64,000 nt of DNA from contig NC_091669.1 of NCBI RefSeq assembly GCF_042453785.1, positions 9,808,501-9,872,500 on the forward strand, given 5' to 3'. Position 1 is the first letter of the stretch. Every line of letters starts with the position of its first letter. This document shows, one piece after another, positions 52,323 through 64,000 of the stretch. The notes below the pieces were generated by a model that was not told the origin of the DNA, made no database searches, and saw nothing but the letters and a program-made list of their open reading frames with translations. Both the position numbers and the translations under genes were made by a program. The stretch is from Malus domestica (taxonomy: Eukaryota > Streptophyta > Magnoliopsida > Rosales > Rosaceae).

Positions 52323-55300
52323 TTACAACCAACGTTTCACATTCCTATTAAATTTTCCTTTACCGTAAGTAGAAACGGTAATTCTAACTAGGAGGGGGAA
52401 TTCCATCCAAGCAAATAAAGTGACTGGAACACTTGAAAGAAGTATGACCGGAATCACAATCCAGGAATGTCCACAATTTATAATTAGAAGGGCAGTAGAA
52501 AACGCAATCATCATGGTTGCAATAGCAAAAAAAAGACTGGCAAGCCCTATTATCATCTTTGTGGGTAAGGATTTCAAGAAATCGTCTTCTGCATAACGTG
52601 ATGTGAGAATTCCAAGAAACGTTAACGTTGCGGTCGTGGAAGAAAAGAGTGATATAGCATCTGAAGCTATAAACACCATAAACAATTTTTCATTGATGAA
52701 TGCGGGAAAGCCGGTATCTTTATTTCCTCCAGGAACTGTAATCGCAGCAGCAAACATCATGGTAATAATAAGAGCACCTACAACAGTATAAGAAGTTGCC
52801 GTCTCCTTCATCCATTTTTCACCTTTCTGTAGCAATTCACTGTGACTCTTCGTAAATAGATCTCTTGGTGTCAAATTATCCTTGTTCGTAGAGTCAAGAA
52901 ACTTGGGAGGTACAACCGCCTCTACCTCCTACATTGTATCAAACAAAAAGTATTGAGACATGTGAGCATAAAATATATTTTGATATAATCTCGTTTTACA
53001 ATTTACACTTCAAGGCTTGGGGATGGTTTAAAAAAAATTCATACATCGGGGTTGTATATTTGCCTAAACAAACTAAGAAGGACAACGTGAGGTCCTGAGT
53101 TCGATTCCTCCCTCTCACTCAAAATTTCCGGAGAGTTAATTTGATTCTGCCGGTTTATGTTATGATTAGGGCAAGTAATTTAGAATTATATATGCTGAGT
53201 GGGAAATTCTAACCTTGTACCATTGTAGTTCACGCTGCATCTGCAAAGCTGCACCTGGAATACAATTAAGTTGTGTAAATGGGGCAAGCAAGCCTGCCAT
53301 ATGTAGCATGTTATTATTATCGTTGTCGGTAAGAGCTATGAACCAGTCTTTTGCAGAGATCCCATGCAAAAGGTTATAAATCTTTTCTTGACGACATTGG
53401 ACGGCATAGTGAAATAAAATCTTTGATTTTTCATTATTCCAGACGAACTGAAGTTCTGGATTTGCTTTACATATCTTAGTAATAAACTCGACGTTCCCTT
53501 TATCAACAGCTCGGAGCATTGCCGAAGCCACAGTGCTCAGCAGCTGTTGATCCATGTCCAACTTCTTTATCTCTTTGCACATGACATCTAAAACTGCAAG
53601 GGACCGGACATGGACAGTTTTGATCTTGTAGATGCGGTTGATTCCTGGGTTGACATTGAAAACCCTAATGTTAATGTCATTAAACTAGCTTGTAGTAATT
53701 GATTTAAATTCAAATTTACAACAAATGAGATTGTTACTTGCATACCAAGTTTCTCAGCTATATACGAAACTAGGCCTTCCTTCTGCTTTTTTGATTGAGA
53801 AACAAGCCCTTCCAATAAACCTGCCACTGCAATGGAAATCCAAAAATGTGGCGCAAGTACTTAAATAGGATATAATATGCAGCTTATTACTTATTACCTT
53901 TCTAGATGATAATCGGTATAAAGAAAAACAATTGAGAAAAAGAAAAAGGAAAAGGTACCTTACTATCGTTCTAATTATGATACTACATCAGGTAAAGGGA
54001 TGGATATGATCGCTTGCTAGGTCAATAAATGTTGAATGAAGAATTGATGCCCTACTTTACGCATTTTGTCCAAATTAAATGAAGATAGAAGATAGATTGG
54101 CCATGAACAAAAAATAAATAAAAAAAATTATCCCTCATGATATTTCCTCCATAAAGTAAGATAGGGAGGGATTAGTCTAAATAATTAAGCACCGAATTTG
54201 TCATTTAAGTAAGTCGATTATGAATTTTCTCACTTACAATGAAGAAAAATACCATAAACTACTTTTGGTTAAAACTAATGATAAAGGGGTAACATACATT
54301 TTAAACACCCAAATTTGATCCTACCGTTTAGCTAGACACACTTCTGAATTTTTTATGGCGGGAAGAAGGGAGGGAGAGGATAGCAAACCTGATCGCATTG
54401 GAGTCCTTTTGTTATTAGCTTGGCCATTTTCTTCATTCCGAACAGTTATAGCAGTAAAATTGACGGTAAGAGGAGGAGGTTGTATGTCTATGCCTGAGAA
54501 GAATATAAGAACATGTACAAGAGATCAATCCTAATACTTTAAACTCCTATATATTTGATGTAATATATATCTGCATGCATGCATGCATAGAGAAAAGTTT
54601 TGGTTTATTGTTAGAACTTTCATAAATATGTATGTGTATGTATATATACAAGCTCGGTTACATAATTCTTTTAAGTAAAAATTGGTAATTGATTTAGGGT
54701 TTTAATACTCACACCTTTATTAATCTCTTAATTAATTTTCAATTTAAAACATTTCCCAAAATACAAAAAAACAAAAAATTAAAATAAGTTTGTACTAATC
54801 AATTCTATATAAAAAGATTTTCAATTTTTTAATCCTAAACTACCTATTCATATAATTTTTTAATTTTTATAACTTTAAATGTACCCATTCTTAAACATAC
54901 CAATTTGTTATATGTAAAATGTACCAAATTTTTTAATATGTAAAATGTATACATTGTTTTTAGAAAGCTTTACCTATTGATACAAAAACACAACATATAT
55001 TTAATAGAACTCAACTAGTTTTGAATCATTTCAATGATATACAAAAGCCCAAAACCCAACAAACCTAGATTAAAAAACAAGTAAACCAAAATTTTAAAAT
55101 TCCAGTCATGCTCCTAATAGACTTGTCGAAATCTACACCATCTATAAAACTTCAAACATATTTTAGATCCGTAAAAAACTAATTTCTACAAGATCAGTTT
55201 CGCAATCCATGCATTTTTGCAAGATTAGTTTCAAAAAAAATTGCACTTCTACAAATTAGTTTCATAGTTCATGCACTACTACAAGATTAGTTTCAAAATC

Positions 55301-58300
55301 TTATATGTGCTTCTGTAAGATTAGTTTCAAAATTCTGGCACCTTTTTTAAGGCTAGTTTCAAAATTCCAACATTTTTGCAAGGTCAATTTCAAAATTCCA
55401 GCATTTCTACAAGATCAGTTTCAAAATTCTTGCACCTTTTTAAAGGCTACTTTCAAAATTCCAGCATTTTTGCAAGGTCAATTTCAAAATTACATCACTT
55501 CTGCAAGATCAGATTGAAAATTTCAGCAACTAAACTCAGGACCTCCCACAATTTTTGTTATTGGGGAGCAGCAATTTGCGCCCTTACCATTGGGCCATTT
55601 GCTGTGGTTGTAGTTTTGACATGGTTAAGTAACAAGTATATTGAGGGCTGGTTGAAATTTTAAAATTCTGGTTTGCTTGTGTTTTGGCTACGTTTGTTAG
55701 GATTCAAGGTTTTGTCTCTCTTTGAAATCATTCAAAGTAGTGGAGTTCTTTGAAATGTATATTATGGGTAATTTCTCTTCTTCTTTTTTGTTTTTTTTAT
55801 GTAAAATCCATTTCATTTTTTCTAATCCATTTTTTAAACTTGTATGGGTACATTCTTTTTTGTTGATTTGAGAATGTATACATGTCAAGTTTATTTGAAA
55901 AAAAAATCTAATGTTCTTAAGCCTATATCTATTATCTGTGTGTGTGTGGTTTTGAAGAATGTACCCATGTTTTGGGTTTGAATAATCTACATTTTATGGT
56001 ACAATAATTTTTTGGTTAATTTGGGGTGAATGTACAAAGGGGTGGGGTTTGAAAAACCGAAGATTGAAAAAAACTGAACCGGGCAGAGAATCGAAGAAGA
56101 AAAACTAAAAACCGAAAAAAAAAATGAATCGAACTAGGAACTTAACCAAATTCTATTGATTCGGTTTCAATTTCAGGGGTTTGGAAACCAAACCAAAACC
56201 CTATAAGTTTAAAATGACACCGTTTTATGTTTAAGATTTAACCCTACACGTAAGTCCCTAACCCTAACCCTACTCAGTGCTCAGCTGCTCTCATACGCCG
56301 CATTGTCTTGCTCACTCACAACCTCACCCCTGCGAGCTTCCTCTCGATCGGGTTATCGATTTTTCATTTTGAAACTAAATTGAATTTTTTTAATTGCTAA
56401 ATTTACTAAAATACCCATGTCACATCAGCAAGTTAATAGTTTTAGGAACGGGGTTGACATAATGGAGTAACATGGGACATAGAATAAGAGTTCAGGTGGT
56501 AAAGTGAAACAGAACAGAGTGTAAGGAGTAAAATGAGATTTTATGTAGAGTACATGTGTCACTTTATATTTTAATATTTTCAATTCCATAATTCGTGGTT
56601 TTATTTAACGTCTTATTAATATAAATATAAATTGTGAGGTTAAGCCTACCCCCTCCTCGTTAGTGTAGATAATATTGTTTGTTAAAAAAAATAACTATAA
56701 ATTTCAATTTTTGAGTTAAAAATATAATAATCGACATAAAAATACATTAAAACATTAATTTTCAAGGACTTCGATTAAAAACTGAAAACCAATCATTCAA
56801 CTAAAATTTGTATACGTATGTTTTGTAAATGAGTTCAATATAATCAAAATTCCTCTTAAATTGCAGCAAAATTGTGGAAGAAAATATGTCATATAATGGT
56901 GAGAAAATATACAATATTAATAAAAAGAGAAGGGAGAAGTGGTACTAACGGTCATAGATCCATTGTTGCCAGAAATTGAGATGTGCTCCACTCTGGAATG
57001 AAGAAGGCAGACCAGCCAAAGCGTGTAAAGGAGTTGAGTCAAAGTGGTCCGTAGTAAAGGCCAATTTTGGGGACAGTTGAATTAAATCCCATGCAATTTC
57101 TGTTGTGACATTTTGGTGGTACCATTTCAGTGTTTGGAAAAAGTGACAAAACTGAAAAAAAAATGGATATCAGACGCCTTGAATTCATGACCATAATTTA
57201 GCCATACATATTTAAAACTCTTACCAAATTCTTTGGATGCAAAAGATTGGGAGATGATTGTAGCGCCACTGGGTCCGTTGTCTGCCCATAAATATTCAAC
57301 CGGAGTTTCGGAGTAGAGGTACCGAGACATATGCCAATAGCCGTTGCAATAAGCTCTGACAAGTGGAATCATGTTGAATGAATTGGGGATGGTAAGTAAT
57401 TTTCTGTCCTTTTTTACCATGCATTCAGCCATTTCTGTAATCCCCGTATTTGAAGCAACACCAAGAGCTGTTACACCACCTACTGTCGATTTTATTTCCA
57501 AGTCTTTCACATCCATCAACTTCACCAGTTTTTTCACCATTTTCGTCTGCCTGGCATCAACTGCCATGTGAAGAGCCGTCTTACCGGAAAACGGATGTCT
57601 TGCTCTTACTGCCTCTGGATGCTGGTTGTAAAACTCCTTTGCAGTTTTCCAATCACCAGCTTTCACAGCATCAAAGAAAGGTTCATACTTGCTATATTCA
57701 TCTGATATTCCTGTCATTTTTTTTCGGGAAAATTAGGTTCACATCCTTATTTTTGTTACTCCATTGATTAAAATCCTATTCATTTTCAATTTTTTATCAA
57801 AGTCCTTAGGTATTAATAACATCATTAATTATTTGAATAATAAAATATTTTTTATTTTTAAATATATTCCTTTAGTGTTAAAAATGTTACAATTAGTATA
57901 TTTATATTTATGGCTAAATTTTTATCATATATTTTTATTTTTAGTTTGTACCTATTTTTAATTTGCAAATATTTTTTAATTTGTACCAATTTTCTTTTCA
58001 TTTTTAATTTGTACCCATATATTAGTTTCTTTTTGTGCCCATATTTTTTAAAGTTTTATTTGTGTTTGTACCCATGTGTATATCGTCACGTGACATTGTA
58101 TATTTAATCAATGATAGAAAAATTACATATGGTATATTTATGCTTTATGCCTAAACTTTGTATCATATATTTATATTTTTAATTTGTACCCACTTTTAAT
58201 TTGCAACATTTTTTTTTAAATTTGTAGTATTTTCTTTTTAGTTTTATTTTGTACCCATGTATTAATTTCTTTTAGCGCCTATATTTTTAAAAAAAATCAT

Positions 58301-59744
58301 TTGTACTCATAATTTTTAATCTTTTATCTGTACCCTAATTTATTTATAATGTACCCATTCTTCTTTATTAATGTACCACTTTGTTATATGTGAAATGTAC
58401 CAATTTTTTTAACACTATGGATACATTCTTTTGCCATTTATTATTTCTTATTTTTACATAGTTTTTATCCATTTATTCAATCAAAATGTTTGAATTTTTT
58501 TATTGTAACCGTTTCTAATAGTATTATAATGAGGGATTTTAAATTTATAGGATTATAAATCTCATAAAATATCAAACAATTAATCTCAAAACTATAAAAA
58601 TATAAATATTAATCGTAATATAATGAGGTGTACAAAGTCAAGGGACATTGATCAAACTTTGAATACTATTAAGGTTTTAATAAAAAAATGTTAAAAATTA
58701 CGGACCGCATCCAAAGTATCCCTTTTTTTTCCTTCTTATTTTGTTATTGTGAATAGTCCTCTAGTATACATGCATGCTTTTCAAACATTCAAAATTTTTG
58801 TGGTTTAACTTCAATTTCAGGAATGGTTCTGATTATTGTGCATATGAAATTATATGACAATTGGAAGATTATATAGGATCATTGCTAGCTATTAAGTTAT
58901 TAACAATCTAAATGTTGGAAAACTAGGATAGATATTAATTGTTTATACAATCACATAAAAAAAATCAAGAAATCATTCATCTAATAATTAGATAATAATG
59001 CTAAGCACATTCATATAAAATACAAAACTTGAAACAATTTGACATGCTGTCCTTAACACAATTTGTGCCTAATACGATGCTCGTGATTATGGCTTTTGTC
59101 TCCCAAAATACAACAATTACTTCAAATTATAAGACTAACGAACCACAGTTGTGTTGAACTCTCACACATAAACTCATCTATAAGACAAATAAGGGTGGAT
59201 GGAGCAAAAGAATAAGTTATTCTTAAGTTCAATTTCTTGAAGATGAATGTCCAGCTATATCAAACTCAACAATGACAACACTCTCATTTCTTCCTATTTT
59301 CTCACTTGTTCCTCTCTTCTCTCCTTTTTATTTCCCACTGTAACTGTTTTTCTTTATAATAAGTGGTGCTACATACACCATTATTCTTTTTCTAATGAAA
59401 ATAATACACACTCTCATTTCTTCCTATTTTCTCACTTGTTTCTCTCTACTCTCCATTTTATTTCCCACTGTAACTGTTTTTTTTTTGTTTGTTAATAATT
59501 AGTAATTTTAATATGAAGGCCACGTATTTATACGAACATTTTTGTATGAGATCCCTAAACTTTTTTTTTTTTTCAAGAAAAAAAATATAGAAGATTATAT
59601 AATTAGATAATGAAATGGAAAAGAATTATTTTATTTGTTCTGTTGAGACACACCTGTGCTTGATGGATGTAATGACGTCTTCAACGCACCAGCCATAGTC
59701 TCGAAAACACCTCGTGCCATGGACTTCCAAACACCTTGTGCCAT
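52323..59744 (-). CDS. Ankyrin-repeat PGG-domain membrane protein (ACD6/ITN1-like), seven exons, 649 aa
   Basis: Exons 59654-59744, 57225-57710, 56950-57099, 54389-54493, 53746-53826, 53214-53644 and 52323-52928 join in phase (1950 bases, 650 codons) with GT-AG introns throughout. Exon 1 starts MAQGVWKSMARGVFETMAGA. Exons 2-3 hold N-terminal ankyrin repeats (HPFSGKTALHMAVDARQTKM; GVTALGVASNTGITEMAECM; TTDHFDSTPLHALAGLPSSF). Exons 4-5 form a charged linker. Exon 6 gives more ankyrin-like repeats (LSTVASAMLRAVDKGNVEFI; NMLHMAGLLAP). Exon 7 holds the PGG domain (TVVGALIITMMFAAAITVPG) and about four membrane helices between residues 495 and 635. The family acts at membranes in defence and salt signalling (ACD6, ITN1); the role here is inference. 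Introns 1 and 3 (1.9 and 2.5 kb) are filled with AT-rich repeats. No disruption was seen. Confidence 0.93.
54494..56949. other. Intron 3 of the ankyrin-PGG gene
   Basis: A 2.5-kb intron of AT-rich repeats: gtaccca-type sequence (54880-55000), a minisatellite (55190-55520), an unassigned stretch with polypyrimidine ends, and a SINE-like 3' fragment at 56633-56690 (gtgtagataatattgtttgt). No independent gene is supported. Confidence 0.6.
55190..55520 (+). repeat. Minisatellite, about 28-bp unit, in intron 3
   Basis: About ten imperfect units built on caagatcagtttcaaaattc plus cagcatttctg / ttgcacctttt. The translated ORFs (FKILAPFLRLVSKF and similar) simply read the repeat. Confidence 0.88.
57711..59653. 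other. Intron 1 of the ankyrin-PGG gene
   Basis: AT-rich. From 57900 to 58440 phrases such as tttttaatttgtacccat and aatgtaccaatttttttaa repeat; the block at 58340-58440 matches 54880-55000 of intron 3. A 75-bp direct repeat lies at 59278-59352 and 59407-59482. No gene. Confidence 0.6.
59278..59482 (+). repeat. Direct repeat of ~75 bp
   Basis: Two copies of a block starting acactctcatttcttcctat and ending cccactgtaactgtttttct/ttt, separated by 54 bp, with about five differences. Confidence 0.92.
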
Positions 59745-60652
59745 GTTCAACCTGTGATTCTGGTGGAGCATATCATTCATGTATTAACTAAACAAACAAA
59801 AAAATTAGAGCCATATCATGTATTATCTAAACAAAAAAAAATAGCAATGAAATTAAAGTAGTCTAATTACTACTTACGGAGTGAAATGAATGGAAAGGCA
59901 ACAAACTGCAGCTGGCTACTTATTAAACTCTAGTATGCATGCAAATAAGGAATTAAGTAAAGGCTTGCATCGCCAGAGTACTAATCAGAAAATGGGGGAA
60001 AGTGGGAAGGTGCTTAAAAAAGAAAGAGGTGGACTGCTTTTCCTGGAATATGACGGATCAATTGGACACGCCACCTCCACGCGAATATTGGGCAAAGAAT
60101 TGTTATTAACCGAATAGGATGTCATAAGCAAACCTACCTAAGGTCGAAGGCAGTGGCAAGTCAAGAATTGTCGAGGAAAGGGCAATGAGGTTCTAGAAAA
60201 ATGTAGACAACAAAATTATTTTAGATAGAATATAATATTAATATCGTTTATATTTTATTAATATAAATAAGTTGTAATTGTTACCAACGAGATTTCATGT
60301 CATGTAAACGTGAAAAGAGTAATCAAATGTACTCAATACAAAAGAATAGAAAAAGGGCAATAGTCACGCTTAGAAAGTCAGGAAAGAAAGAAACGGAGGT
60401 GACTTGAGTCCAGAGTCCTCACGATTATTCATTTATTATTCTTGAGGTTAACTGGCAATCTATTTGTCTATTTGTTTAAATTATCTCAGTCATTCAGTGA
60501 TCAAGAAATGTATAATTATTTATCCTTAGATTCGTTGTTAAGGATGAAGAATAATTAGATGAAGGAATGCAGATTATTTATTCTTAGATTTGATGTTAAG
60601 GATGAAGAATAAATAGATGTACTTTTAATATTTCAACCTCTAAGACTTACTC
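59745..60652. promoter_or_regulatory. Upstream region of the ankyrin-PGG gene
   Basis: Presumed promoter on the minus strand. A 75-aa ORF on the plus strand at 59890 is unsupported. Near 60520-60615 ttagattygntgttaaggatgaagaataa-type sequence is repeated in tandem. No TATA box was assigned. Confidence 0.35.
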
Positions 60653-61178
60653 CAACCCTTAGAGTAGAACTCATATTTTAGGTTCTAAACCTACCCCAAC
60701 TTGTTTCATCCCTTGGAGCAAATATATGTGTATTTTTTTTTTAGTTTTATATTTATAAATTCATTGAATCTAACGGCTAAGACCTAATATAATCAAATCC
60801 AACAATAAAAAAAAAGATCTAACAGTTCAAATTTAAATTCAACGGCTAAAATAATTAAAAAAAAAATCGTTTCATATGTGTCATATTCTTTCATAGTGTT
60901 CAACGAGTTTCATGGTGTCGGTTTAGTGATTTTTCAATGTTTATTGGAAACTAAATATTTTTATGTTAAAATGTTCATAAATTTAAATTAAGATAATCTA
61001 CATATGTTTTTTTAAAGTTACTTTAAGAAAAAAAGTATCATAAATTCATTCTTTAATAATTTCGGACTAAAAATTTAACCTAGAAGGGTTGGAGCAGAAA
61101 AACTGTTTTTGGATTAAAACCTGAATTTTTTAGGTTAAAAATTTTAAGTTTAAACCCAAAGATTGGAGATGGTCTAAT
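60653..61178. mobile_element. AT-rich non-autonomous TIR element
   Basis: Left end agacttactccaaccctta mirrors the right end aaagattggagatggtct. The middle (atatttttatgttaaaatgt) matches, in inverted orientation, 1440-1500 and the equivalent in copy B. No ORF. Confidence 0.55.
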
Positions 61179-61279
61179 CTTAATATCAAATCTAAGGGTG
61201 AATAACCAAAGAGACTCTAGTATTTTTACTTATGGCATATATTCTTAGTTGAAAGTTGACCCATAGAATTCGGTTTAAA

Positions 61280-62097
61280 CTAAGACCAATAAAGGATTTG
61301 GTACTGAACAGTCTGAACTGTTGGCGTGGTTCAACTTATTGTATTTATTTAATTATTGTAATTCTCTCCTTATTAGGGATATCCTTGTATATATATTCCT
61401 TGTGGAAGCCAGACTTGTGACCAGAGGAGACTGAAATGCCTCTATAAGTCTTCCCGGCTTCTAAAAATGGTGGATAACCGTGGCTTGCTACCAGTTGTCC
61501 CCTTTTTTAAAGAAAAAAAAAGAGAAGAATACAATTGAATTATTCCTCAAATACTCTTCTACTTTTATTTTGGCACCAAAGCAGGTTTAGGCATGTCTCT
61601 TCCCAAAAAAAACCGTAGCGACCCATATTTGGTCAGCACAAAACCTGCACTGGTTGTTGTTTTCCGGTTAGCACCAAACCAAAACCCTAAAACCTTGTTA
61701 CCCCTGCCAAATTTCTTTGATAGTGTCGGTCCATACGGCCACAAACATATTTGAACCCCTAACTTCCGATGGCCGAAAAGAAGAAAGGTCTGCAAACTAA
61801 TCTCCAATGAATCCACCAACATCAACGGCATGCTGGGTTCAAGTTGAGGGACTCAAATTTCAAGGTTTGGTCGAAGATGATAAAAAAACTCCCCATGTTG
61901 AAGAAACTGATTCTGGTTATACTAAGTGGATCACTGAAGATACAGTTGTTAGGGGTTGGTTGTTCAAAACCATAGAACCCCATCTGCTTGGATTGTTCAT
62001 CGAATTTCCTACGGCTTAGGATATTTGGGATATTAACTCAAATGTTCTATGATGGGTCTTATGAGCTCTGTTGCAAGGCTACCCAAACCAAATATGA
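61280..62097 (+). mobile_element. Degraded Ty1/copia remnant with gag fragment
   Basis: 61807-62033 gives TKWITEDTVVRGWLFKTIEP and HLLGLFIEFPTA, followed after a stop by DIW, matching the N-terminal gag (UBN2-type) of copia elements, where W...E...V..WL..S.EP is conserved. Upstream 61280-61560 (attctctccttattagggat, tatatatattccttgtgga) looks like the end of a copia LTR. It is cut by the Harbinger-like sequence at about 62098. Confidence 0.6.
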
Positions 62098-63262
62098 GGT
62101 CATCTCCAATCGAATGGTCCAAATGGCCAAAGGGCCGAAAATAGTCCAAAAATTGTCTCCAACCGAGAGCTGGACTATAGGGTTCATGGAATCTGAGAGG
62201 GCCCCACGGAATCTGAATGAGCCAAAGGGTTGGCCAGAAAAAACATTAATCCTGTCGATTATAACCGACAGGAATGCTTAAGATAAAATTCAAATGCGAC
62301 GGCTAACTAACGTCAGCTAGCCGTTGCATTTGAATTTTTCTTTTTTTACAGTTTTATTATTATTTTTTATTTACAAAATTTTTCCTATAACTTCTATTTT
62401 TCATATTTTTTTAAATTCTATTTTTTTTCATATAACTTTTATTTTACAAAATTTGTTTCATATTTTTTTTAAATTCCATTTTTTCCTATAACTTCTATTT
62501 CACAAAATTTGTTTCATTTTATTTTAAATTCTATTTTTTTTCCTATAACTTCTATTTCACAAAATTTGTTTCATATTTTTTTTTAAATTATAGTTTTTTC
62601 CTATAACTTCCTAAGCCATTATACAACATTAAATTAAATTAAGTAACATGAAACAACATTAAACAATATGAAACAACATTAAATAACAATAACCAACATA
62701 CAAATTATACAACATAAAAAAAACATTTAATAACATGAAACTTAAACAACATTTTTATAAAAACATCTAACAACATAAAACTTAAACGCCTACTCCATAC
62801 TTCTTTTGGCCCAAAGATGTGCAACAAGATCCTGTTGTAGGTACTTGTTTGTGGCACAAGAACGTATCATTCTATAGCGCCTCATGTACTCATTTATAGA
62901 TATACTATCAATTCTTGGATTGAAAGGCAAATTAGGCCTATCATATATTTTTGCATAAGCCCTTCTTGACCTATTTGGATCTTCTTGGTCGTCATCAGAC
63001 TCTCCATCAATATACCCATCTCGCTCATCCTCTACTATCATATTGTGTACTATGATGCAAGACTTCATGATGGAGTCCAAATTTTCTCGACTCCACCATC
63101 TTGCCGGTTCGCTGATAATCTTCCACCGTGCTTATAGAATACCAAAAGCTCTCTCAACATCTTTCCGGTATGCCTCTTGGTGTAAGGAAAACAATTTTTA
63201 TGCGTCATTCCTAAGGTTTGGAATTGCTCGGACAAGTGTCGCCCACTTTAGGTAGATGTCAT
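62098..63262 (-). mobile_element. PIF/Harbinger element, right side truncated
   Basis: Starts with ggtcatctccaatcgaatgg, the end type also seen at 10324-11223, including the gtcgattataaccgacagg palindrome. It contains four near-direct repeats of tttttcctataacttctatt (62380-62615) and the C-terminal part of a transposase. The LTR at 63263 cuts it. Confidence 0.75.
62790..63255 (-). pseudogene. Harbinger (ALP1/HARBI1-like) transposase C-terminal fragment
   Basis: On the minus strand: YRKDVERAFGIL, a TAA at 63132-63134, then ARWKIISEPARWW, SIMKSCIIVHNMIVEDERDG, EDPNRSRRAYAKIYDRPNLP and NEYMRRYRMIRSCATNKYLQ, ending at 62790. The RAFG...IL.AR and H-N-M motifs belong to the C-terminal end of the DDE nuclease of plant Harbinger transposases. 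The N-terminal part is missing and an in-frame stop is present. Confidence 0.88.
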
Positions 63263-64000
63263 TGTAGACATCGAAATTTCGGTAAATAAATGTTGACCGA
63301 TAAATCAAAGTTTCAACGCTCATGTATTACATAAATTTTACACGTAGCATGTGTCTAAAAAAAATCAAAATAAGTTGGAAAAGTCATCAAACAGGACACG
63401 TGTCAACACCTGGCAGAAACGACTTATTTCATCTGGAATATTATATTCAAAATTAGGCCTTGGAAATTTCTATAAATAGAAGGATAATTCATTCATTTGG
63501 GGGAACCAATTCATATGACACCTTGAAGCTCTGAAGCTCTGAAACTTCGAAGCTCTCAAGCATCCAGGTTCCCGAAGAATCAAGAAAGTGTTATTTGTTC
63601 TTCGTTCATCGTTTTTCTAAGATCAAGCCCCAACGGCCCTTTGGATCAACAATCATCCACCAATTCAAGATCAAGCCCCGACGGCCCTTGAAGAAAGTGT
63701 TCTTTGTTCTTCGTTCATCGTTCTTCCAAGATCAAGCCCCAACGGCCCTTGAAGAACTTCCACCAATTCAAGATCAAGCCCCGACGGCCCTTGAAGAAAG
63801 CACCATCGTTCATCATCCGTTCATCCAAGATCAAGCCCCAACGGCCCTTTGGATCAACAAACGTCGACCAATCCACACATCCAACCGTTCTTCAAGATTA
63901 AGCCCAAAAGCCCTTGAAGATCCGTTCATCACTGTTCTTCAAGATCAAGCCCAAAAGCCCTTAAAGACCCGTTCATCATCGTTATTCAAGATCAAGCCTT
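63263..64000 (+). mobile_element. LTR of another retrotransposon, cut by the window edge
   Basis: Begins TGTAGACATCGAAATTTCGG inside the Harbinger sequence. It has gacacgtgtcaacacctggc, a TATA box in tttctataaatagaagga (about 63470), and after 63590 a tandem array of agatcaagccc.acggccctt units. This layout is that of a gypsy LTR. Its end lies beyond base 64000. Confidence 0.75.
63595..64000 (+). repeat. aagatcaagcccc-acggccctt tandem array
   Basis: About nine units of roughly 45 bp containing caagatcaagccccaacggc or the variant ccccgacggcccttgaagaa, some with tcgttcatcgttcttc between. It continues to the window edge inside the LTR. Confidence 0.92.

Noticed and set aside
55305..55663. 70-aa and 95-aa ORFs in intron 3 of the ankyrin gene
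   Set aside because: Translation of the minisatellite unit.
57151..57154. Alternative acceptor for exon 3 of the ankyrin gene
   Set aside because: It puts the downstream ankyrin sequence out of frame with a stop; the acceptor before 57099 keeps the frame.

Overview
The window is plant nuclear DNA, most likely from a Rosaceae of the apple/pear group (Maleae). The grounds are plant gene families with short GT-AG introns, a Cassandra element with 5S-like LTRs, an Au-type SINE, Tat-lineage Ty3/gypsy elements, and MITE families that I remember as common in apple and pear. The species call is inference from memory, not a search. The window is gene-poor and transposon-rich, and many insertions can be delimited to the base by target-site duplications (TSDs) or by an empty site in a duplicated copy.

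Layout. 1-183: first exon of a DUF2431 (BMT5-like) gene running off the left edge, minus strand. 693-2245 and 11420-14100: two diverged copies of one segment, the second carrying several later insertions. 2352-3608: Mutator-type foldback element with a perfect 9-bp TSD. 4868-5773: F-box pseudogene. 6571-8292: a broken CDC73/parafibromin fragment, an Au SINE and three in-phase exons of an unidentified gene. 8540-9742: copia pol remnant. 10324-11400: Harbinger-like and MITE sequence. 14737-16560: an unrecognised lysine-rich gene with six in-phase exons. 16735-26248: a complete, very young Tat-type Ty3/gypsy element with 513-bp LTRs. 26669-27100: Helitron-like end and a CCT5 first-exon fragment.

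27725-29394 is an intact three-exon DUF2431 gene (229 aa). Its first exon and upstream flank begin a tandem segmental duplication (29204-35847 and 37053-39543). The second copy holds only a broken exon 1. The first copy alone has acquired a MITE, an unclassified insertion and a 2680-bp solo LTR. 40301-41233 is an intact single-exon DUF868 gene. 43811-47310 is a decayed relative of the Tat element that has lost about 4.1 kb of gag-pol. 48607-51619 holds TIR elements, a tandem repeat and a Cassandra TRIM.

52323-59744 (minus) is the best resolved gene: seven exons join in phase into a 649-aa ankyrin-repeat/PGG-domain membrane protein of the ACD6/ITN1 type. From 59745 rightwards are decayed DNA elements, a copia gag remnant, a broken PIF/Harbinger transposase and the start of another LTR cut by the window edge.

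Four loci look functional: the DUF2431 gene, the DUF868 gene, the ankyrin-PGG gene and probably the unknown lysine-rich gene. They do not form a pathway; the rest is transposons and gene fragments. I found no CRISPR array, operon or convincing tRNA gene.
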